This document shows, in pieces, positions 53,254 to 62,981 of a stretch of 64,000 nt of DNA. A program made the translations under genes and the position numbers. The stretch spans positions 186,001 through 250,000 of the forward strand of contig NZ_LMOP01000001.1 of NCBI RefSeq assembly GCF_001423585.1. Reading direction: 5' to 3'. The notes beneath the pieces were generated by a model. It had not been told where the DNA came from and ran no database searches. It was given only the letters and a program-made list of their open reading frames with translations. This DNA comes from Xanthomonas sp. Leaf148 (lineage in GTDB: Bacteria; Pseudomonadota; Gammaproteobacteria; Xanthomonadales; Xanthomonadaceae). The first letter of the stretch is position 1; each line of letters opens with the position of its first letter.

Positions 53254-56200
53254 TCATGCCGCACCCGCCAAACGTGCCGCCTCTTCCAGGTCCACGCTGA
53301 CCAGGCGGCTGACGCCCGGCTCGCGCATGGTCACACCGGACAACTGGCGCGCCGCTTCCATGGTCGCCTTGTTATGGCTGACGAACAGGAACTGCACCTT
53401 CTCGCTCATCTCGCGCACCATGTTGGCCAGGCGGCCGACATTGGCTTCGTCCAGCGGTGCGTCCACCTCGTCCAGCAGGCAGAACGGCGCAGGATTGAGC
53501 TGGAAAATCGCAAACACCAGCGCCACCGCGGTCATCGCCTTTTCGCCACCGGACAGCAGCGAAATGCTGGACACACGCTTGCCCGGCGGGCGCGCCATGA
53601 TGGTCACGCCGGTGTCGAGCAGGTCTTCGCCGGTGAGTTCCAGATACGCGTGCCCACCGCCGAAAAGACGCGGATACAGCGCCTGCACGCCGGAGTTGAC
53701 GCGATCGAAGGTGTCCTTGAAACGGCCACGGGTTTCGCGGTCGATCTTGCGGATGGCTTCTTCCAGCGTTTCCAGTGCGGTATTGAGGTCCAGGTTCTGC
53801 GCTTCCAGATATTCCGAGCGCTGCGCAGCCTCGCCGTACTCCTGGATCGCAGCCAGATTCACCGGCTCCAGGCGCCGCATGCGCCCGTCGATCTGGTTCA
53901 CCGCCGCCTCCCATTCGGGCGCATTGGCAGACTCGGACAGGCCGTTGACCACGTCTTCGAGCACGAAGCCGGCTTTGACCACCGCGGCAGACAACTGCTC
54001 GGCGTTGAGCACCAGCGCCTGTTGATCGAGCTTGCGCTGGCTGATGCGCTCGCGCTGCGCCAGCGCCTGTTCGTCGCGCTGCTGACGGGTCTGCTCGAAG
54101 CTACGCAGCTCACCGTCGATGCTGTCGAGCAACGTCCGCGTTTCGCTGAGCACGCGCTCGGTGCGGACACGCTCGCTCAGTGCAGCCTGATGTTCGTGCT
54201 CCAGCGTTTCCACCGGCGAATCGCCGTCGCTGAGCTGGGAGACCAGATCCTCCAGGCGCGTATCGAGCTGGCCGCGCTGGCTGTCCATGCGCTCCAGGGT
54301 CTGGCTGAGCGAGGTGATCTGGGTGCGCTGCGATTCCAGCGTCAGCGCCAGGGCATGCATCGCATCGCGCACGCCACGCGCGGCATCGCGCGCCTGGTCG
54401 CGCGCATCGGTGAGCTGGCGGCGTTCGTTTTCCAGCGCCTGCCGCGTGCCTTGCAGATCGCCCATCAGGGTGACCGCGTCTTCGAGTTTCGCGCGGGCCT
54501 CGCGGGCCTGTTCGCGGCTGGTATCCAGCGTTTCCAGCAACTGCGACAACTCGTTTTCGATGCGCTCGATGCGCGTGCGCGCTGCATCGACCTTGCCCTG
54601 CTGGCTCTGCAACTGGCCAGCCAGTTCGGACACGCTGCGGTGCGCCATGTATAGCTGACGCTGCGCATCTTCGCGCTGCTGTTCGGCGGCCAGCGATTGC
54701 TCGCGGAAGCTGGTGAGCCGCTGTTCGAGCTCGGCTTCGCGCTCCTGCAGGGTGTCGATCTGCGTGCGCAGTTCCTGGATGTCGCGCTCGCGCAGCAAGG
54801 CGCCCTGCTTGGCCGCGCCAGAGCGCGATACGCGCACCCAGCCCTCGCCCAAGCGCTCGCCATTGCGGGTGATGACCGAGTCGCCTTCCGGCAACGCGGC
54901 TTGCAACGCGCGTGCGGCCTGCAGATCGTCGGCCGCATGCAGCCGCGCCAGCAGACGACGAATCGCGATCGGCCCCTGCACTTTGGCTGCCAATGAGGTC
55001 GGTGCAAAGGTGGCGGCATCGGTGGCGTTTGACACCAGCGCAATGCGGCCTTCGCCCAACTCGCCCAGCGCGTCGACCAGCTGTTCGGGCGCCTCCACCA
55101 GCACGCCTTCGATCAACTGCCCCAGCGCGCTTTCGACGGTGTTTTCCCAGCCGCTTTCCACCGTAATGCGCTCGCCAACACGCGCTGCCGAATCCAGCCC
55201 GCGCGACTTCAGCCACGCCACCGCCGCGCCCTGCTCCTGGCCGAGGGCGGCCTGCTGCAGGGTTTCCAGCGACGACAGTCGACCGCGCGCGGCCTGCGCC
55301 TGCTTGCGCACCTCGGCCAGCTCGCCCTGGCTGGCCCGCTGCTGTTCCTGCAGACCGCCCAACGCGTGCTTGCGCGCTTCGACTTGCTCGGTCAGCCCGT
55401 CCAGCGACGCCTTTTGGGTTTCATGGCGCAGCTCGACCTGCTCGAACGCCTCGGCCAGCGCATCCAGATCCAGCCCGGCACGTTCGTTGACCAGCGCTTC
55501 GCGGCGGCGGTCGGCCTCCAGCGACTGGCGGTCCAGATAATCGACACGCGTGCGCTCCACTTCGCCGGCGCGCGAGGCTTCGCCGGTGTCGCGGTTATGG
55601 GTTTCCCAACGCTGCTGCCAGTCGGCCAGCCGCGCCTCGGCTTCGCGCAGCGATTCCTGGCGAAACTCATGGTCCTCGCGCAGCTGTTCCAGCTGCGGTT
55701 CGGCCGCATCCACCGCTTCGCGCAGCACGGCCAGTTTTGAGGAGTCGCCACTGATGTGCTGGGTCAATTCCTGCAGCTGGCTCTGCGCCTCATCGCGCGC
55801 CTTGTGCAAGCGATGCGAGAGCTCGCGTTGATGCTGGATCTGCTGTTCGATGCGCGCCAGCGCGCTGCCCACCTGGTAGACGTCGGCCTGCGCCTTGGCC
55901 ACCGCTTCGGCCGCCTCTTCGCGGCGCACGCGCCCGGTTTCGATCCGCGCCTCGGCATCGCGCTGGTCAGCGATCAGCTGCTGCAGGCGGGTTTCTTCCT
56001 GATTCAACTTTTCGCGCAGGCCCTGCAATTGCCCATCCAGGCCGCGGTACTCCAGCGCCTTCCACTCGGCATCCTTGATCCGGCGTTCTTCCTGCAAGGC
56101 CTGGTATTGCTCGGCCTGACGCGCCTGGCGCTGCAGATGCGCCAGCTGCTTGGTGATCTCTTCGCGCAGGTCGCCCAGGCGGTCGAGATTTTCGCGGGTG

Positions 56201-56757
56201 TGGCGGATGCGGGTTTCGGTTTCCTTGCGGCGTTCCTTGTACTTGGAAATGCCGGCTGCTTCTTCCAGATACACGCGCAGGTCTTCCGGGCGCGCCTCGA
56301 TGATCTGGCTGATCATGCCCTGCTCGATGATCGAGTAGCTGCGCGGCCCCAGGCCGGTGCCCAGGAACAAATCGGTAATGTCGCGACGCCGGCACTTGGT
56401 GCCGTTGAGGTAATAGGCGCTGTTGCCGTCGCGGCTGACCAGGCGCTTGACCGAGATCTCGTTGAACGAGGCGAACTCACCGGTGATGGTGTGATCGGAG
56501 TTGTCGAAGATCAGTTCCACCGTCGCCTGCGACACCGGCTTGCGCGCCGAGGAGCCGGAAAAGATCACGTCGGTCAGCGAGTCGCCACGCAGCCGGCTGG
56601 CCGAGCTTTCGCCCATCACCCAGCGCACCGCATCGATGATGTTGGACTTGCCGCAACCATTGGGGCCGACGATGCCGGTCATGTTGGTGGGCAGGTGCAA
56701 CGTGGTCGGGTCGACGAACGACTTGAAACCGGACAGCTTGATCGTGGACAGGCGCAT
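53254..56757 (-). CDS. smc: Chromosome segregation protein SMC
   Basis: 1167 residues. N-terminal Walker A (IVGPNGCGKSNIIDAV), Q-loop region, long coiled coil (about 170-500), hinge (about 505-670, with GLDSAARVGE and GEGRIALVSN), returning coiled coil, then the signature LLSGGEKAMTAVAL and Walker B PFCLLDEVDAPLDEANVGR. Condensin ATPase that organises and segregates the chromosome with ScpA/ScpB. ATG at 56757 (MRLSTIKLSGFKSF) is the conserved start; the frame continues open for 22 codons. First gene of the smc-zipA set. Confidence 0.97.
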   Translation of the reverse strand: MRLSTIKLSGFKSFVDPTTLHLPTNMTGIVGPNGCGKSNIIDAVRWVMGESSASRLRGDSLTDVIFSGSSARKPVSQATVELIFDNSDHTITGEFASFNEISVKRLVSRDGNSAYYLNGTKCRRRDITDLFLGTGLGPRSYSIIEQGMISQIIEARPEDLRVYLEEAAGISKYKERRKETETRIRHTRENLDRLGDLREEITKQLAHLQRQARQAEQYQALQEERRIKDAEWKALEYRGLDGQLQGLREKLNQEETRLQQLIADQRDAEARIETGRVRREEAAEAVAKAQADVYQVGSALARIEQQIQHQRELSHRLHKARDEAQSQLQELTQHISGDSSKLAVLREAVDAAEPQLEQLREDHEFRQESLREAEARLADWQQRWETHNRDTGEASRAGEVERTRVDYLDRQSLEADRRREALVNERAGLDLDALAEAFEQVELRHETQKASLDGLTEQVEARKHALGGLQEQQRASQGELAEVRKQAQAARGRLSSLETLQQAALGQEQGAAVAWLKSRGLDSAARVGERITVESGWENTVESALGQLIEGVLVEAPEQLVDALGELGEGRIALVSNATDAATFAPTSLAAKVQGPIAIRRLLARLHAADDLQAARALQAALPEGDSVITRNGERLGEGWVRVSRSGAAKQGALLRERDIQELRTQIDTLQEREAELEQRLTSFREQSLAAEQQREDAQRQLYMAHRSVSELAGQLQSQQGKVDAARTRIERIENELSQLLETLDTSREQAREARAKLEDAVTLMGDLQGTRQALENERRQLTDARDQARDAARGVRDAMHALALTLESQRTQITSLSQTLERMDSQRGQLDTRLEDLVSQLSDGDSPVETLEHEHQAALSERVRTERVLSETRTLLDSIDGELRSFEQTRQQRDEQALAQRERISQRKLDQQALVLNAEQLSAAVVKAGFVLEDVVNGLSESANAPEWEAAVNQIDGRMRRLEPVNLAAIQEYGEAAQRSEYLEAQNLDLNTALETLEEAIRKIDRETRGRFKDTFDRVNSGVQALYPRLFGGGHAYLELTGEDLLDTGVTIMARPPGKRVSSISLLSGGEKAMTAVALVFAIFQLNPAPFCLLDEVDAPLDEANVGRLANMVREMSEKVQFLFVSHNKATMEAARQLSGVTMREPGVSRLVSVDLEEAARLAGAA

Positions 56758-56919
56758 GGGACGGACGGGTTCCGGGCACCGCGCGGACACAGCCGGCAGG
56801 CGCTTTTCCTGTGGAGCCGGCACCTAAGCCCTTGATCGGCAAGATCTGCAGGCCGTGGAACCGACAATGGGGCATGAGTATAACGGTGCCGTCGCTACGC
56901 TGCGGCTGGCCGTAAAAGA

Positions 56920-56947
56920 CGAAGGGCGCCTAACAAGGCGCCCTTCG
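56920..56947. terminator. Hairpin after rplI
   Basis: CGAAGGGCGCC-TAACAA-GGCGCCCTTCG, an 11-bp perfect stem 20 bases after the rplI stop. The flanks are only weakly T-rich on the minus strand (TTTTAC), but the position and stem support termination of the rpsF-rpsR-rplI transcript. Confidence 0.7.
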
Positions 56948-56967
56948 GTTCACACATGCAGCAAGGA

Positions 56968-57417
56968 TCAGGCGTCGGATTCGACGATGACCTTGACCGA
57001 GGTTTCCACATCGGCGTGCAGGTGCAGCACAACGTCGTACTCGCCGACATTGCGGAATGCGCCTTCGCCCAGGATCACTTCGCTCTTTTCCAGCGGCAGG
57101 CCGGCAGCGGTGAACGCCTCGGCGATGTCGCGCGGGCCAACCGAGCCGTACAGCTTGCCTTCGGTGGACGCGTGCGCACCGATGGTGACGCTGGCGCCTT
57201 CGAACTTGGTGGCACGGGTCTGCGCATCGGCCAGGATGGTGTTGGCCTTGGCTTCGTAATCGGCGCGCTTGGTTTCGAACGCTTCGACGTTGGCAGCGGT
57301 GGCCGGAACGGCCTTACCCTGCGGCACGAGGAAGTTACGGCCGTAGCCCGGCTTGACGCTGACCTTGTCGCCCAGGTTGCCCAGGTTGGTCACTTTCTGC
57401 AGAAGAATCAGATCCAT
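56968..57417 (-). CDS. rplI: Ribosomal protein bL9
   Basis: 149 residues, the family's length. [20 protein letters not shown] and [20 protein letters not shown] form the rRNA-binding N-domain; a long connecting helix ([20 protein letters not shown]) and the C-domain follow. L9 binds 23S rRNA near L1 and limits frameshifting. Last gene of the rpsF-rpsR-rplI cluster but 263 bp from rpsR, a larger gap than usual that holds a GGGAATC repeat. Confidence 0.97.
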   Translation of the reverse strand: MDLILLQKVTNLGNLGDKVSVKPGYGRNFLVPQGKAVPATAANVEAFETKRADYEAKANTILADAQTRATKFEGASVTIGAHASTEGKLYGSVGPRDIAEAFTAAGLPLEKSEVILGEGAFRNVGEYDVVLHLHADVETSVKVIVESDA

Positions 57418-57482
57418 GGTGGTGCTCCGTTATTCGTTAGCGCTGGCACTTTGGCCGACGCAACGGGTGCTGTCCGAAAAGA

Positions 57483-57513
57483 CGGGATTCGGGAATCGGG
57501 ATTTGGGAATCGC
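57483..57513. repeat. GGGATTCGGGAATC-type repeat tract
   Basis: Degenerate tandem copies of (C)GGGAAT(T)C followed by GCAAGAGC, the same family as the five-copy array at 38536-38570, which is followed by GCAAAAGC. Located between rpsR and rplI. Confidence 0.75.
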
Positions 57514-57680
57514 AAGAGCACGATCAACACCGCATCTCGAATGACCGGTCTCTATCAATTTGATAACCCGCACAGGGATGTGCGGGCTGTTGTGAGAACT
57601 CGCATGCAGCCGCATGGGCTCTTGCGAGGACTCACTGCATTCGTGCGGGCCGCTTTGAGCGCCCCGCAACGAACGACCGA

Positions 57681-57911
57681 TCAAACGTCGTGGTTGTCCG
57701 TGTACGGGATCAGCGCCAGGAAACGCGAGCGCTTGACGGCCGTCGCCAGCTGACGCTGGTACTTGGACTTGGTACCGGTCACGCGGCTCGGCACGATCTT
57801 GCCGTTCTCGGTGAGGTACTGACGCAGGGTGTTGAGATCCTTGTAATCGATCTCTTTGACGCCCTCGGCGGTGAACTTGCAGAACTTGCGACGACGGAAG
57901 AACTTGGACAT
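57681..57911 (-). CDS. rpsR: Ribosomal protein bS18
   Basis: 76 residues: [40 protein letters not shown] and [20 protein letters not shown]. All the S18 blocks are present. It partners bS6 on the 30S platform and follows rpsF by 11 bp. The Cys at residue 11 suggests a partial zinc-ribbon-type N-terminus, but the other ligands are not present. Confidence 0.97.
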   Translation of the reverse strand: MSKFFRRRKFCKFTAEGVKEIDYKDLNTLRQYLTENGKIVPSRVTGTKSKYQRQLATAVKRSRFLALIPYTDNHDV

Positions 57912-57922
57912 GACAGCGCTCC

Positions 57923-58357
57923 TTAAGCGGCTTCGGCGTTGTCGCCGTCGGTATCGGTGGCGGCAGGTGCAGCATCGCCTTCCTCGTCATCACGACGACG
58001 ACGCTCGCTACGCTCGGGCTTGTCGCCCTTCTCGTCCTTGCTCTTCATGATCAGCGACTGCTCGGTGTCCGGGCCATCGCGCTTGACGACCAAGTGACGC
58101 AGCACCGCATCGTTGAAGCGGAAGCTTTCCACCAGCTCGCTCAGCACGGCCTGGTCGACTTCGATGTTGAGCAGCACGTAATGCGCCTTCACCAAGTTCT
58201 GGATCGGGTAGGCCAGCTGACGACGGCCCCAGTCTTCCAGACGGTGAATGGTGCCGTTACCGCCCTCGATCAGCGACTTGTAGCGCTCGATCATGGCCGG
58301 GACCTGCTCGCTCTGGTCCGGATGGACCAGGAACACGACTTCGTAATGACGACTCAT
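57923..58357 (-). CDS. rpsF: Ribosomal protein bS6
   Basis: 144 residues. [20 protein letters not shown], then [20 protein letters not shown] and [20 protein letters not shown], the ferredoxin-like S6 fold that pairs with S18. The last 40 residues are a charged, disordered tail ([20 protein letters not shown] and an acidic, Ala-rich end), reminiscent of the RimK-glutamylated tail in E. coli, though this one ends AEAA rather than Glu-Glu. No priB between rpsF and rpsR. Confidence 0.97.
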   Translation of the reverse strand: MSRHYEVVFLVHPDQSEQVPAMIERYKSLIEGGNGTIHRLEDWGRRQLAYPIQNLVKAHYVLLNIEVDQAVLSELVESFRFNDAVLRHLVVKRDGPDTEQSLIMKSKDEKGDKPERSERRRRDDEEGDAAPAATDTDGDNAEAA

Positions 58358-58527
58358 GTTGTTTTACCTTTCGGATGTGGCCACGTGGGCCGGACAGCTC
58401 CCCGGTGGTCCGCGCAAGGCGGCCGGTGGAGCAAGGGTTCCCGCCCAGAACCGGGCAGGAAGCCGGAAAGTATGGCAGTTCAAGCGCTTAGCCGCAACCG
58501 GCCAGCCTGGGAGCGGAACTCTAAAAG

Positions 58528-58657
58528 CCCCTCTCCCGCCGGGAGAGGGGTTGGGGTGAGGGTACGGAAGCGATGCCCTAGCGACTTTCAACCGCGCTTG
58601 GCTTCGCCCCGTACCCTCATCCGCCCCTTCGGGGCACCTTCTCCCGACGGGAGAAGG
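58528..58657. repeat. Mosaic hairpin element upstream of rpsF
   Basis: Two near-perfect hairpins, CCCCTCTCCC-GCC-GGGAGAGGGG (58528-58550) and CCTTCTCCCG-A-CGGGAGAAGG (58637-58657), bracket a spacer whose ends GGGTGAGGGTAC and GTACCCTCATCC are themselves inverted repeats. The whole is a composite palindrome like dispersed elements of the genus. It fills most of the 335-base spacer 58358-58692, where I see no gene. Confidence 0.8.
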
Positions 58658-58692
58658 AAACACTCCGACGCTGCTTGGCTCACTCTTTAAGC

Positions 58693-59031
58693 TTAGCGGT
58701 GCTCAGCTTCGGTGGTGAAGCTTTCGCCGCAACCGCACTCGGCGGTGGCGTTGGGGTTACTGAAGGTAAACGTCTCGCTCAACCCGTGCTTGCCAAAGTC
58801 GATGCAGGTGCCGTCCACCAGCGGCAGGCTGGTCGGGTCGACAAAGATGCACACCCCGCCCTGCTCGAACACCGCATCGTCGTCGCGCTTCTCGCGCGCC
58901 AGGTCAGTGATGTGGCCCCAACCGGAGCAACCGGTCTTGGTCACGCCAAAGCGCAGGCCCAATGCACCCGGGGTCTGCTGCACGAAACGCTGCACGCGCT
59001 CCAGCGCGGCGGGGGTGAGGCTGATGGTCAT
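58693..59031 (-). CDS. HesB/IscA-type iron-sulfur carrier
   Basis: 112 residues from [20 protein letters not shown]. The A-type carrier cysteines are C35 ([14 protein letters not shown]), C99 and C101 (AECGCGESF). It delivers Fe or [Fe-S] clusters to apo-proteins. The usual GCSGxxY reads GCSGWGH here. It could be named iscA, sufA or hesB; without isc or suf genes nearby I leave the symbol blank. Divergent from asnS, 187 bp apart; the start ATG at 59031 fits the family. Confidence 0.88.
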   Translation of the reverse strand: MTISLTPAALERVQRFVQQTPGALGLRFGVTKTGCSGWGHITDLAREKRDDDAVFEQGGVCIFVDPTSLPLVDGTCIDFGKHGLSETFTFSNPNATAECGCGESFTTEAEHR

Positions 59032-59218
59032 GCGGGCACTCCAACACAATGGCGTCAAGTATAGGGGCCGACCGGTGGATCGGCATGCAGTCCAGATGGG
59101 GCCGGCCACGCGGGCACGCAAGCCGCTGCGCCACCACGCCTGTTCAGGTGCTCGCGCCAGCGCGGTCGCAGCCAGTAAACTCGCAGACCATTCAAGGTCG
59201 CTACGGCGAGGAACAGTC

Positions 59219-60613
59219 ATGACGGTGGTCAGCGTTGAACATGCGCTTGCGGGCAAGCTCCCCGACGGCGGCGAAGTCACGGTACGGGGGTGGGTGCGCA
59301 CGCTGCGCGGATCTGCCGGACTGGCCTTCATCAACGTGACCGATGGCTCGTGCTTCGCTCCGATCCAGGTGGTGGCCAACGACACGCTGCCCAATTTCGA
59401 CGAGATAAAGCGCCTGACCAGCGGCTGCTCGCTGATCGCCAAGGGTGTGCTGGTGAAGTCGCAGGGCAAGGGCCAGTCGTTCGAGATCCAGGCCAGCGCT
59501 GTCGAAATCGTGGGTTGGGTCGAAGACCCGCTCACCTACCCGATCCAGCCCAAGCCGATGACGCCGGAATTCCTGCGTGAAGTGGCGCATCTGCGCCCGC
59601 GCACCAATCTGTTCGGCGCGGTGACACGCATCCGCAACTGCCTGGCGCAGGCGGTGCACCGCTTCTTCCACCAGAACGGCTTCAACTGGATCAGCACGCC
59701 GATCATCACCACCTCCGATGCCGAAGGCGCCGGGCAGATGTTCCGCGTCTCCACGCTGGACATGGTCAACCTGCCGCGCGATGCCACGGGCAACGTGGAT
59801 TTCAGCCGCGACTTCTTCGGCAAGGAAACCTTCCTCACCGTGTCCGGCCAGCTCAACGTGGAGGCGTATTGCCTGGCGCTAAGCAAGGTCTACACCTTCG
59901 GGCCGACGTTCCGCGCAGAAAACAGCCACACCACGCGCCACCTGGCCGAGTTCTGGATGATCGAGCCGGAAATCGCCTTCGCCGACCTGGCCGAAGATGC
60001 GCGTCTGGCCGAGCAATTTCTGAAGTACCTGTTCCGCGCGGTGCTGGACGAGCGCGGCGACGATCTGGCCTTCCTGGCCGAGCGCGTGGACAAGAACGCG
60101 ATCAGCAAGCTGGAAGCCTTCATCAATGCGCCGTTCGAGCAGATCGATTACACCGAGGCGGTGAAGCTGCTGCAGAACTCCGGCAAGAAGTTCGACTTCC
60201 CGGTCGAATGGGGCCTGGACCTGCAGACCGAGCACGAACGCTGGCTGACCGAAGAGCACATCGGCCGCCCGGTGGTGGTGACCAATTATCCCGAGCACAT
60301 CAAGGCGTTCTACATGCGCCTGAACGACGACGGCAAGACCGTGGCGGCAATGGACGTGCTGGCGCCGGGCATCGGCGAAATCATTGGCGGCAGCCAGCGC
60401 GAAGAACGCCTGGATGTGCTAGATGCGCGCATGGCGCAGTTCGGTCTGGATAAGGACCACTACAGCTGGTATCGCGATTTCCGTCGCTATGGTTCGGTGC
60501 CGCATGCCGGTTTTGGCCTAGGGTTCGAGCGCCTGGTGGTGTACGTGTGCGGGCTGAGCAACATCCGCGACGCCATCCCCTACCCGCGCGCGCCGGGCAG
60601 CGCGGAGTTCTGA
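59219..60613 (+). CDS. asnS: Asparaginyl-tRNA synthetase
   Basis: 464 residues. N-terminal OB anticodon domain ([20 protein letters not shown]) and class IIb catalytic core: motif 1 around [18 protein letters not shown], motif 2 [20 protein letters not shown], motif 3 [20 protein letters not shown]. Charges tRNA-Asn with asparagine directly, so the amidotransferase route is not essential for Asn-tRNA. ATG at 59219 with GAGGA upstream. Heads a run of tightly packed genes. Confidence 0.97.
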   Translation: MTVVSVEHALAGKLPDGGEVTVRGWVRTLRGSAGLAFINVTDGSCFAPIQVVANDTLPNFDEIKRLTSGCSLIAKGVLVKSQGKGQSFEIQASAVEIVGWVEDPLTYPIQPKPMTPEFLREVAHLRPRTNLFGAVTRIRNCLAQAVHRFFHQNGFNWISTPIITTSDAEGAGQMFRVSTLDMVNLPRDATGNVDFSRDFFGKETFLTVSGQLNVEAYCLALSKVYTFGPTFRAENSHTTRHLAEFWMIEPEIAFADLAEDARLAEQFLKYLFRAVLDERGDDLAFLAERVDKNAISKLEAFINAPFEQIDYTEAVKLLQNSGKKFDFPVEWGLDLQTEHERWLTEEHIGRPVVVTNYPEHIKAFYMRLNDDGKTVAAMDVLAPGIGEIIGGSQREERLDVLDARMAQFGLDKDHYSWYRDFRRYGSVPHAGFGLGFERLVVYVCGLSNIRDAIPYPRAPGSAEF

Positions 60614-60614
60614 T

Positions 60615-60872
60615 GTGAGCTTGCCGGCCGTCGCCTCCATACTGCAATTGCTGGCCTTCGGGCTGGGGGCGATCATGGCCGGGCTAACAGCGGTACGCAG
60701 CGTGTTGCTGGCGCGGTTGGTATCGCTCCAGCCAGAACCGCGACGCTGGTGGCAAACCGACACCGCGCGTGCCGCAACCCGGCATGCCACCGTTCCGATG
60801 ATTTGGACCATCGCGGCTCTGGTCATCGGAGCGACACTCCCCAAACTCGCACTGCTGCTGGCGGCCATATGA
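60615..60872 (+). CDS. Small membrane protein, unknown
   Basis: 85 residues with two hydrophobic helices (SILQLLAFGLGAIMAGLTAV and IWTIAALVIGATLPKLALLL) and a polar loop. Start is a GTG one base after the asnS stop; the stop overlaps the next ATG. No family recognised. Overlap with its neighbour suggests that the two membrane proteins act together. Confidence 0.65.
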   Translation: MSLPAVASILQLLAFGLGAIMAGLTAVRSVLLARLVSLQPEPRRWWQTDTARAATRHATVPMIWTIAALVIGATLPKLALLLAAI

Positions 60873-61174
60873 CCCTGTTCTTCGCGCTGTGTTTTGTCGG
60901 TGTCGCCGTTGCCGGGCTGACCGCGCTGCTGATCTTCTGGCCGCTGACCCTGGTGCACCTGCGCGACCGACACTCTGATGTCTTGGCCAGCTTCGGCGAC
61001 CCGGCCTTCATCAGCCCGACCGCGTGGCGCTGGTTGTTGGCGCGCCGCTACCGCAGCTACCGCGACAGTGCGCTGTCCGGTTTGGCCACACCCGCCTGGC
61101 TGTCGCTGCTGACCATTTTTTTCGGCCTGGGCATGGCGGCCCTGCTCGGGCTGCTTTCCAAGGTAATGGCATGA
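60869..61174 (+). CDS. Small membrane protein, unknown
   Basis: 101 residues with two hydrophobic helices (LFFALCFVGVAVAGLTALLI and LSLLTIFFGLGMAALLGLLS) around a basic loop (WRWLLARRYRSYRDSALSG). ATGA overlap with the gene before and with the gene after. No family recognised; likely a partner of the preceding 85-residue membrane protein. Confidence 0.65.
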   Translation: MTLFFALCFVGVAVAGLTALLIFWPLTLVHLRDRHSDVLASFGDPAFISPTAWRWLLARRYRSYRDSALSGLATPAWLSLLTIFFGLGMAALLGLLSKVMA

Positions 61175-61506
61175 ACATCATCGATATCGACGCAGCACAC
61201 AGCTCCGACGGCCGCGATCAGTGGTGGCTGGCCACCATCGGCCGTACGCTGATCTGGGCGCGCCTGCGCATCAAGGAAGCCGGCACTGCCGAAGTGCTGG
61301 ACAGCGATGGCAAGACGTTGGCCTACGACAGCGAAGACACCGCACGTGCGGCCTTGTTCGATGCAGAATTTGTGGCATTGGACGGGCTGGACGAAGAAGA
61401 TGCGCTGATCCGCGGGTTTTCGCTGCATGAGGTGTCGCCACCGCGCGGCGATAACGATGCCGACCTGCGCGAGCGCATGGTGGTGAGCATGGGCGGCCGC
61501 GCCTGA
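61171..61506 (+). CDS. Small acidic protein, unknown
   Basis: 111 residues, soluble: MNIIDIDAAHSSDGRDQWWL, then RLRIKEAGTAEVLDSDGKTL and an acidic DALIRGFSLHEVSPPRGDND. Looks like a small beta domain. ATGA overlap with the membrane protein upstream; the next gene starts one base after its stop. No family recognised. Confidence 0.65.
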   Translation: MNIIDIDAAHSSDGRDQWWLATIGRTLIWARLRIKEAGTAEVLDSDGKTLAYDSEDTARAALFDAEFVALDGLDEEDALIRGFSLHEVSPPRGDNDADLRERMVVSMGGRA

Positions 61507-61507
61507 G

Positions 61508-62140
61508 ATGTACGCACCGCGCGCGTTCGCACAGACCGATCTGGCGCTGCTGGACTGGCTGCTGGCGCGTGACCCGTTCGTCACCCTGATCAGTCAGAGC
61601 GACGACGGACAACCAGCCATCTCGCACCTACCGGTGCTGTATCGGCGCGACGATCAGCAGGTGCTCATCGAGGGCCACTGGGCACGCCCCAATCCGCAAG
61701 CGCACCATGTGGGCGATGCAGTGATTGTCGTGCAGGGGCCGCATGCCTATGTATCGCCCGGTTGGTATCTGGACAAGGAAGCCGCCGCGCGCGTGCCGAC
61801 CTGGAATTACGCCATCGCGCATCTGCATGGGCAATGCACCGAGCTTGCCGATGAAGACGCGGTGGGCGAGTTGATCGGCCGGATGAGCACCCACTTCGAG
61901 CAACGCATCGGCAGCGACTGGCAGTTCGAGATGGAGCGCGACAGCCATCGTCGGCAATTGCGTGGGCTGATCGGCTTCCGCTTCGTGCCAAGCCGCATCG
62001 AACTCACCTTCAAGCTCAGCCAGAACCACCCGGCCGGCAATGTTGCAGCGGTAGCCGATGCGCTGGAGCAGCAACGTTCAAGCGATGCGCAGGACGTGGC
62101 CGCACTGATGCGCAATGCGTTGCGTGCGCGCCAGAGCTGA
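61508..62140 (+). CDS. PaiB-like FMN-binding protein
   Basis: 210 residues from MYAPRAFAQTDLALLDWLLA. PaiB/FMN-binding split-barrel family: TLISQSDDGQPAISHLPVLY, GHWARPNPQ, VQGPHAYVSPGWY, PTWNYAIAHLHG, and the C-terminal GFRFVPSRIELTFKLSQN. B. subtilis PaiB is a negative regulator of sporulation and protease genes, but most homologues are flavin- or heme-binding proteins of unproven role, so regulation here is not claimed. Start one base after the preceding stop. Confidence 0.85.
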   Translation: MYAPRAFAQTDLALLDWLLARDPFVTLISQSDDGQPAISHLPVLYRRDDQQVLIEGHWARPNPQAHHVGDAVIVVQGPHAYVSPGWYLDKEAAARVPTWNYAIAHLHGQCTELADEDAVGELIGRMSTHFEQRIGSDWQFEMERDSHRRQLRGLIGFRFVPSRIELTFKLSQNHPAGNVAAVADALEQQRSSDAQDVAALMRNALRARQS

Positions 62141-62233
62141 TCGCCTTGTCATTGCGTTCGCGTTCCTGCACCACCGCTTTATAACCCGCCTCTGGCTTGT
62201 TTCCTCCCCGTCGTCATCTGGAATACTGCGCGC

Positions 62234-62896
62234 ATGAACGAGCTCAACCATTTACTTGAAAACAACCGTGCCTGGTCCGAGCGTATCCGTCGCGAAGACC
62301 CGGAATTCTTCTCCAAACTGTCGACGCAGCAGACCCCGGAGTATCTGTGGATCGGCTGCTCCGACTCGCGCGTGCCGGCCAATCAGATCATCGATATGGC
62401 ACCGGGCGAAGTGTTCGTGCACCGCAATATCGCCAATGTGGTGGTGCATAGCGATTTGAACTGCCTGTCGGTGATCCAGTTCGCCGTCGACGTACTCAAG
62501 GTCAAGCACATTCTGGTGGTGGGCCATTACGGTTGCGGCGGTGTGTTCGCCAGCCTGACCCAGAAGCGCATGGGCCTGGTCGACAACTGGATCCGCCACG
62601 TCACCGATGTGGCCGACAAGCACGAAGCCTGCTTGCACGATGCCGGCGATCTGCCGGTGCAGCATGCGCGGCTGTGCGAGCTCAACGTGCTGGAACAGGT
62701 GGTCAACGTCTGCCGCACCACCATCGTGCGCGATGCGTGGGAGCGTGGGCAGGAGTTGTGCGTGCATGGCTGGGTCTACAGCCTGCGCGACGGCCATGCG
62801 CACGATCTGGGCATGTCCATTGACCGCGCCGACCTGCTGCAGGAACGTTACGACGCGGCACTGACGAAAATTCAGGCCGATCACGCCGAACGCTGA
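62234..62896 (+). CDS. can: Beta-class carbonic anhydrase
   Basis: 220 residues. Interconverts CO2 and bicarbonate. Zinc ligands C42, D44 (GCSDSRVPANQI), H98 and C101 (VGHYGCGGV) are all present, as are ASP/ARG pair D44-R46 and GEVFVHRNIANVV. Close to the E. coli Can type in length. Supplies bicarbonate for carboxylations at air CO2 levels. Stands alone, 93 bp after the PaiB-like gene. Confidence 0.95.
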   Translation: MNELNHLLENNRAWSERIRREDPEFFSKLSTQQTPEYLWIGCSDSRVPANQIIDMAPGEVFVHRNIANVVVHSDLNCLSVIQFAVDVLKVKHILVVGHYGCGGVFASLTQKRMGLVDNWIRHVTDVADKHEACLHDAGDLPVQHARLCELNVLEQVVNVCRTTIVRDAWERGQELCVHGWVYSLRDGHAHDLGMSIDRADLLQERYDAALTKIQADHAER

Positions 62897-62981
62897 GTCG
62901 GCGCTGCATGTTTGACCGACCGCGGCGCCCATCGGCGTCGCGGTTGGCTATGCTGGAGGCCTTCTTCGCCGAGGAATGTCG

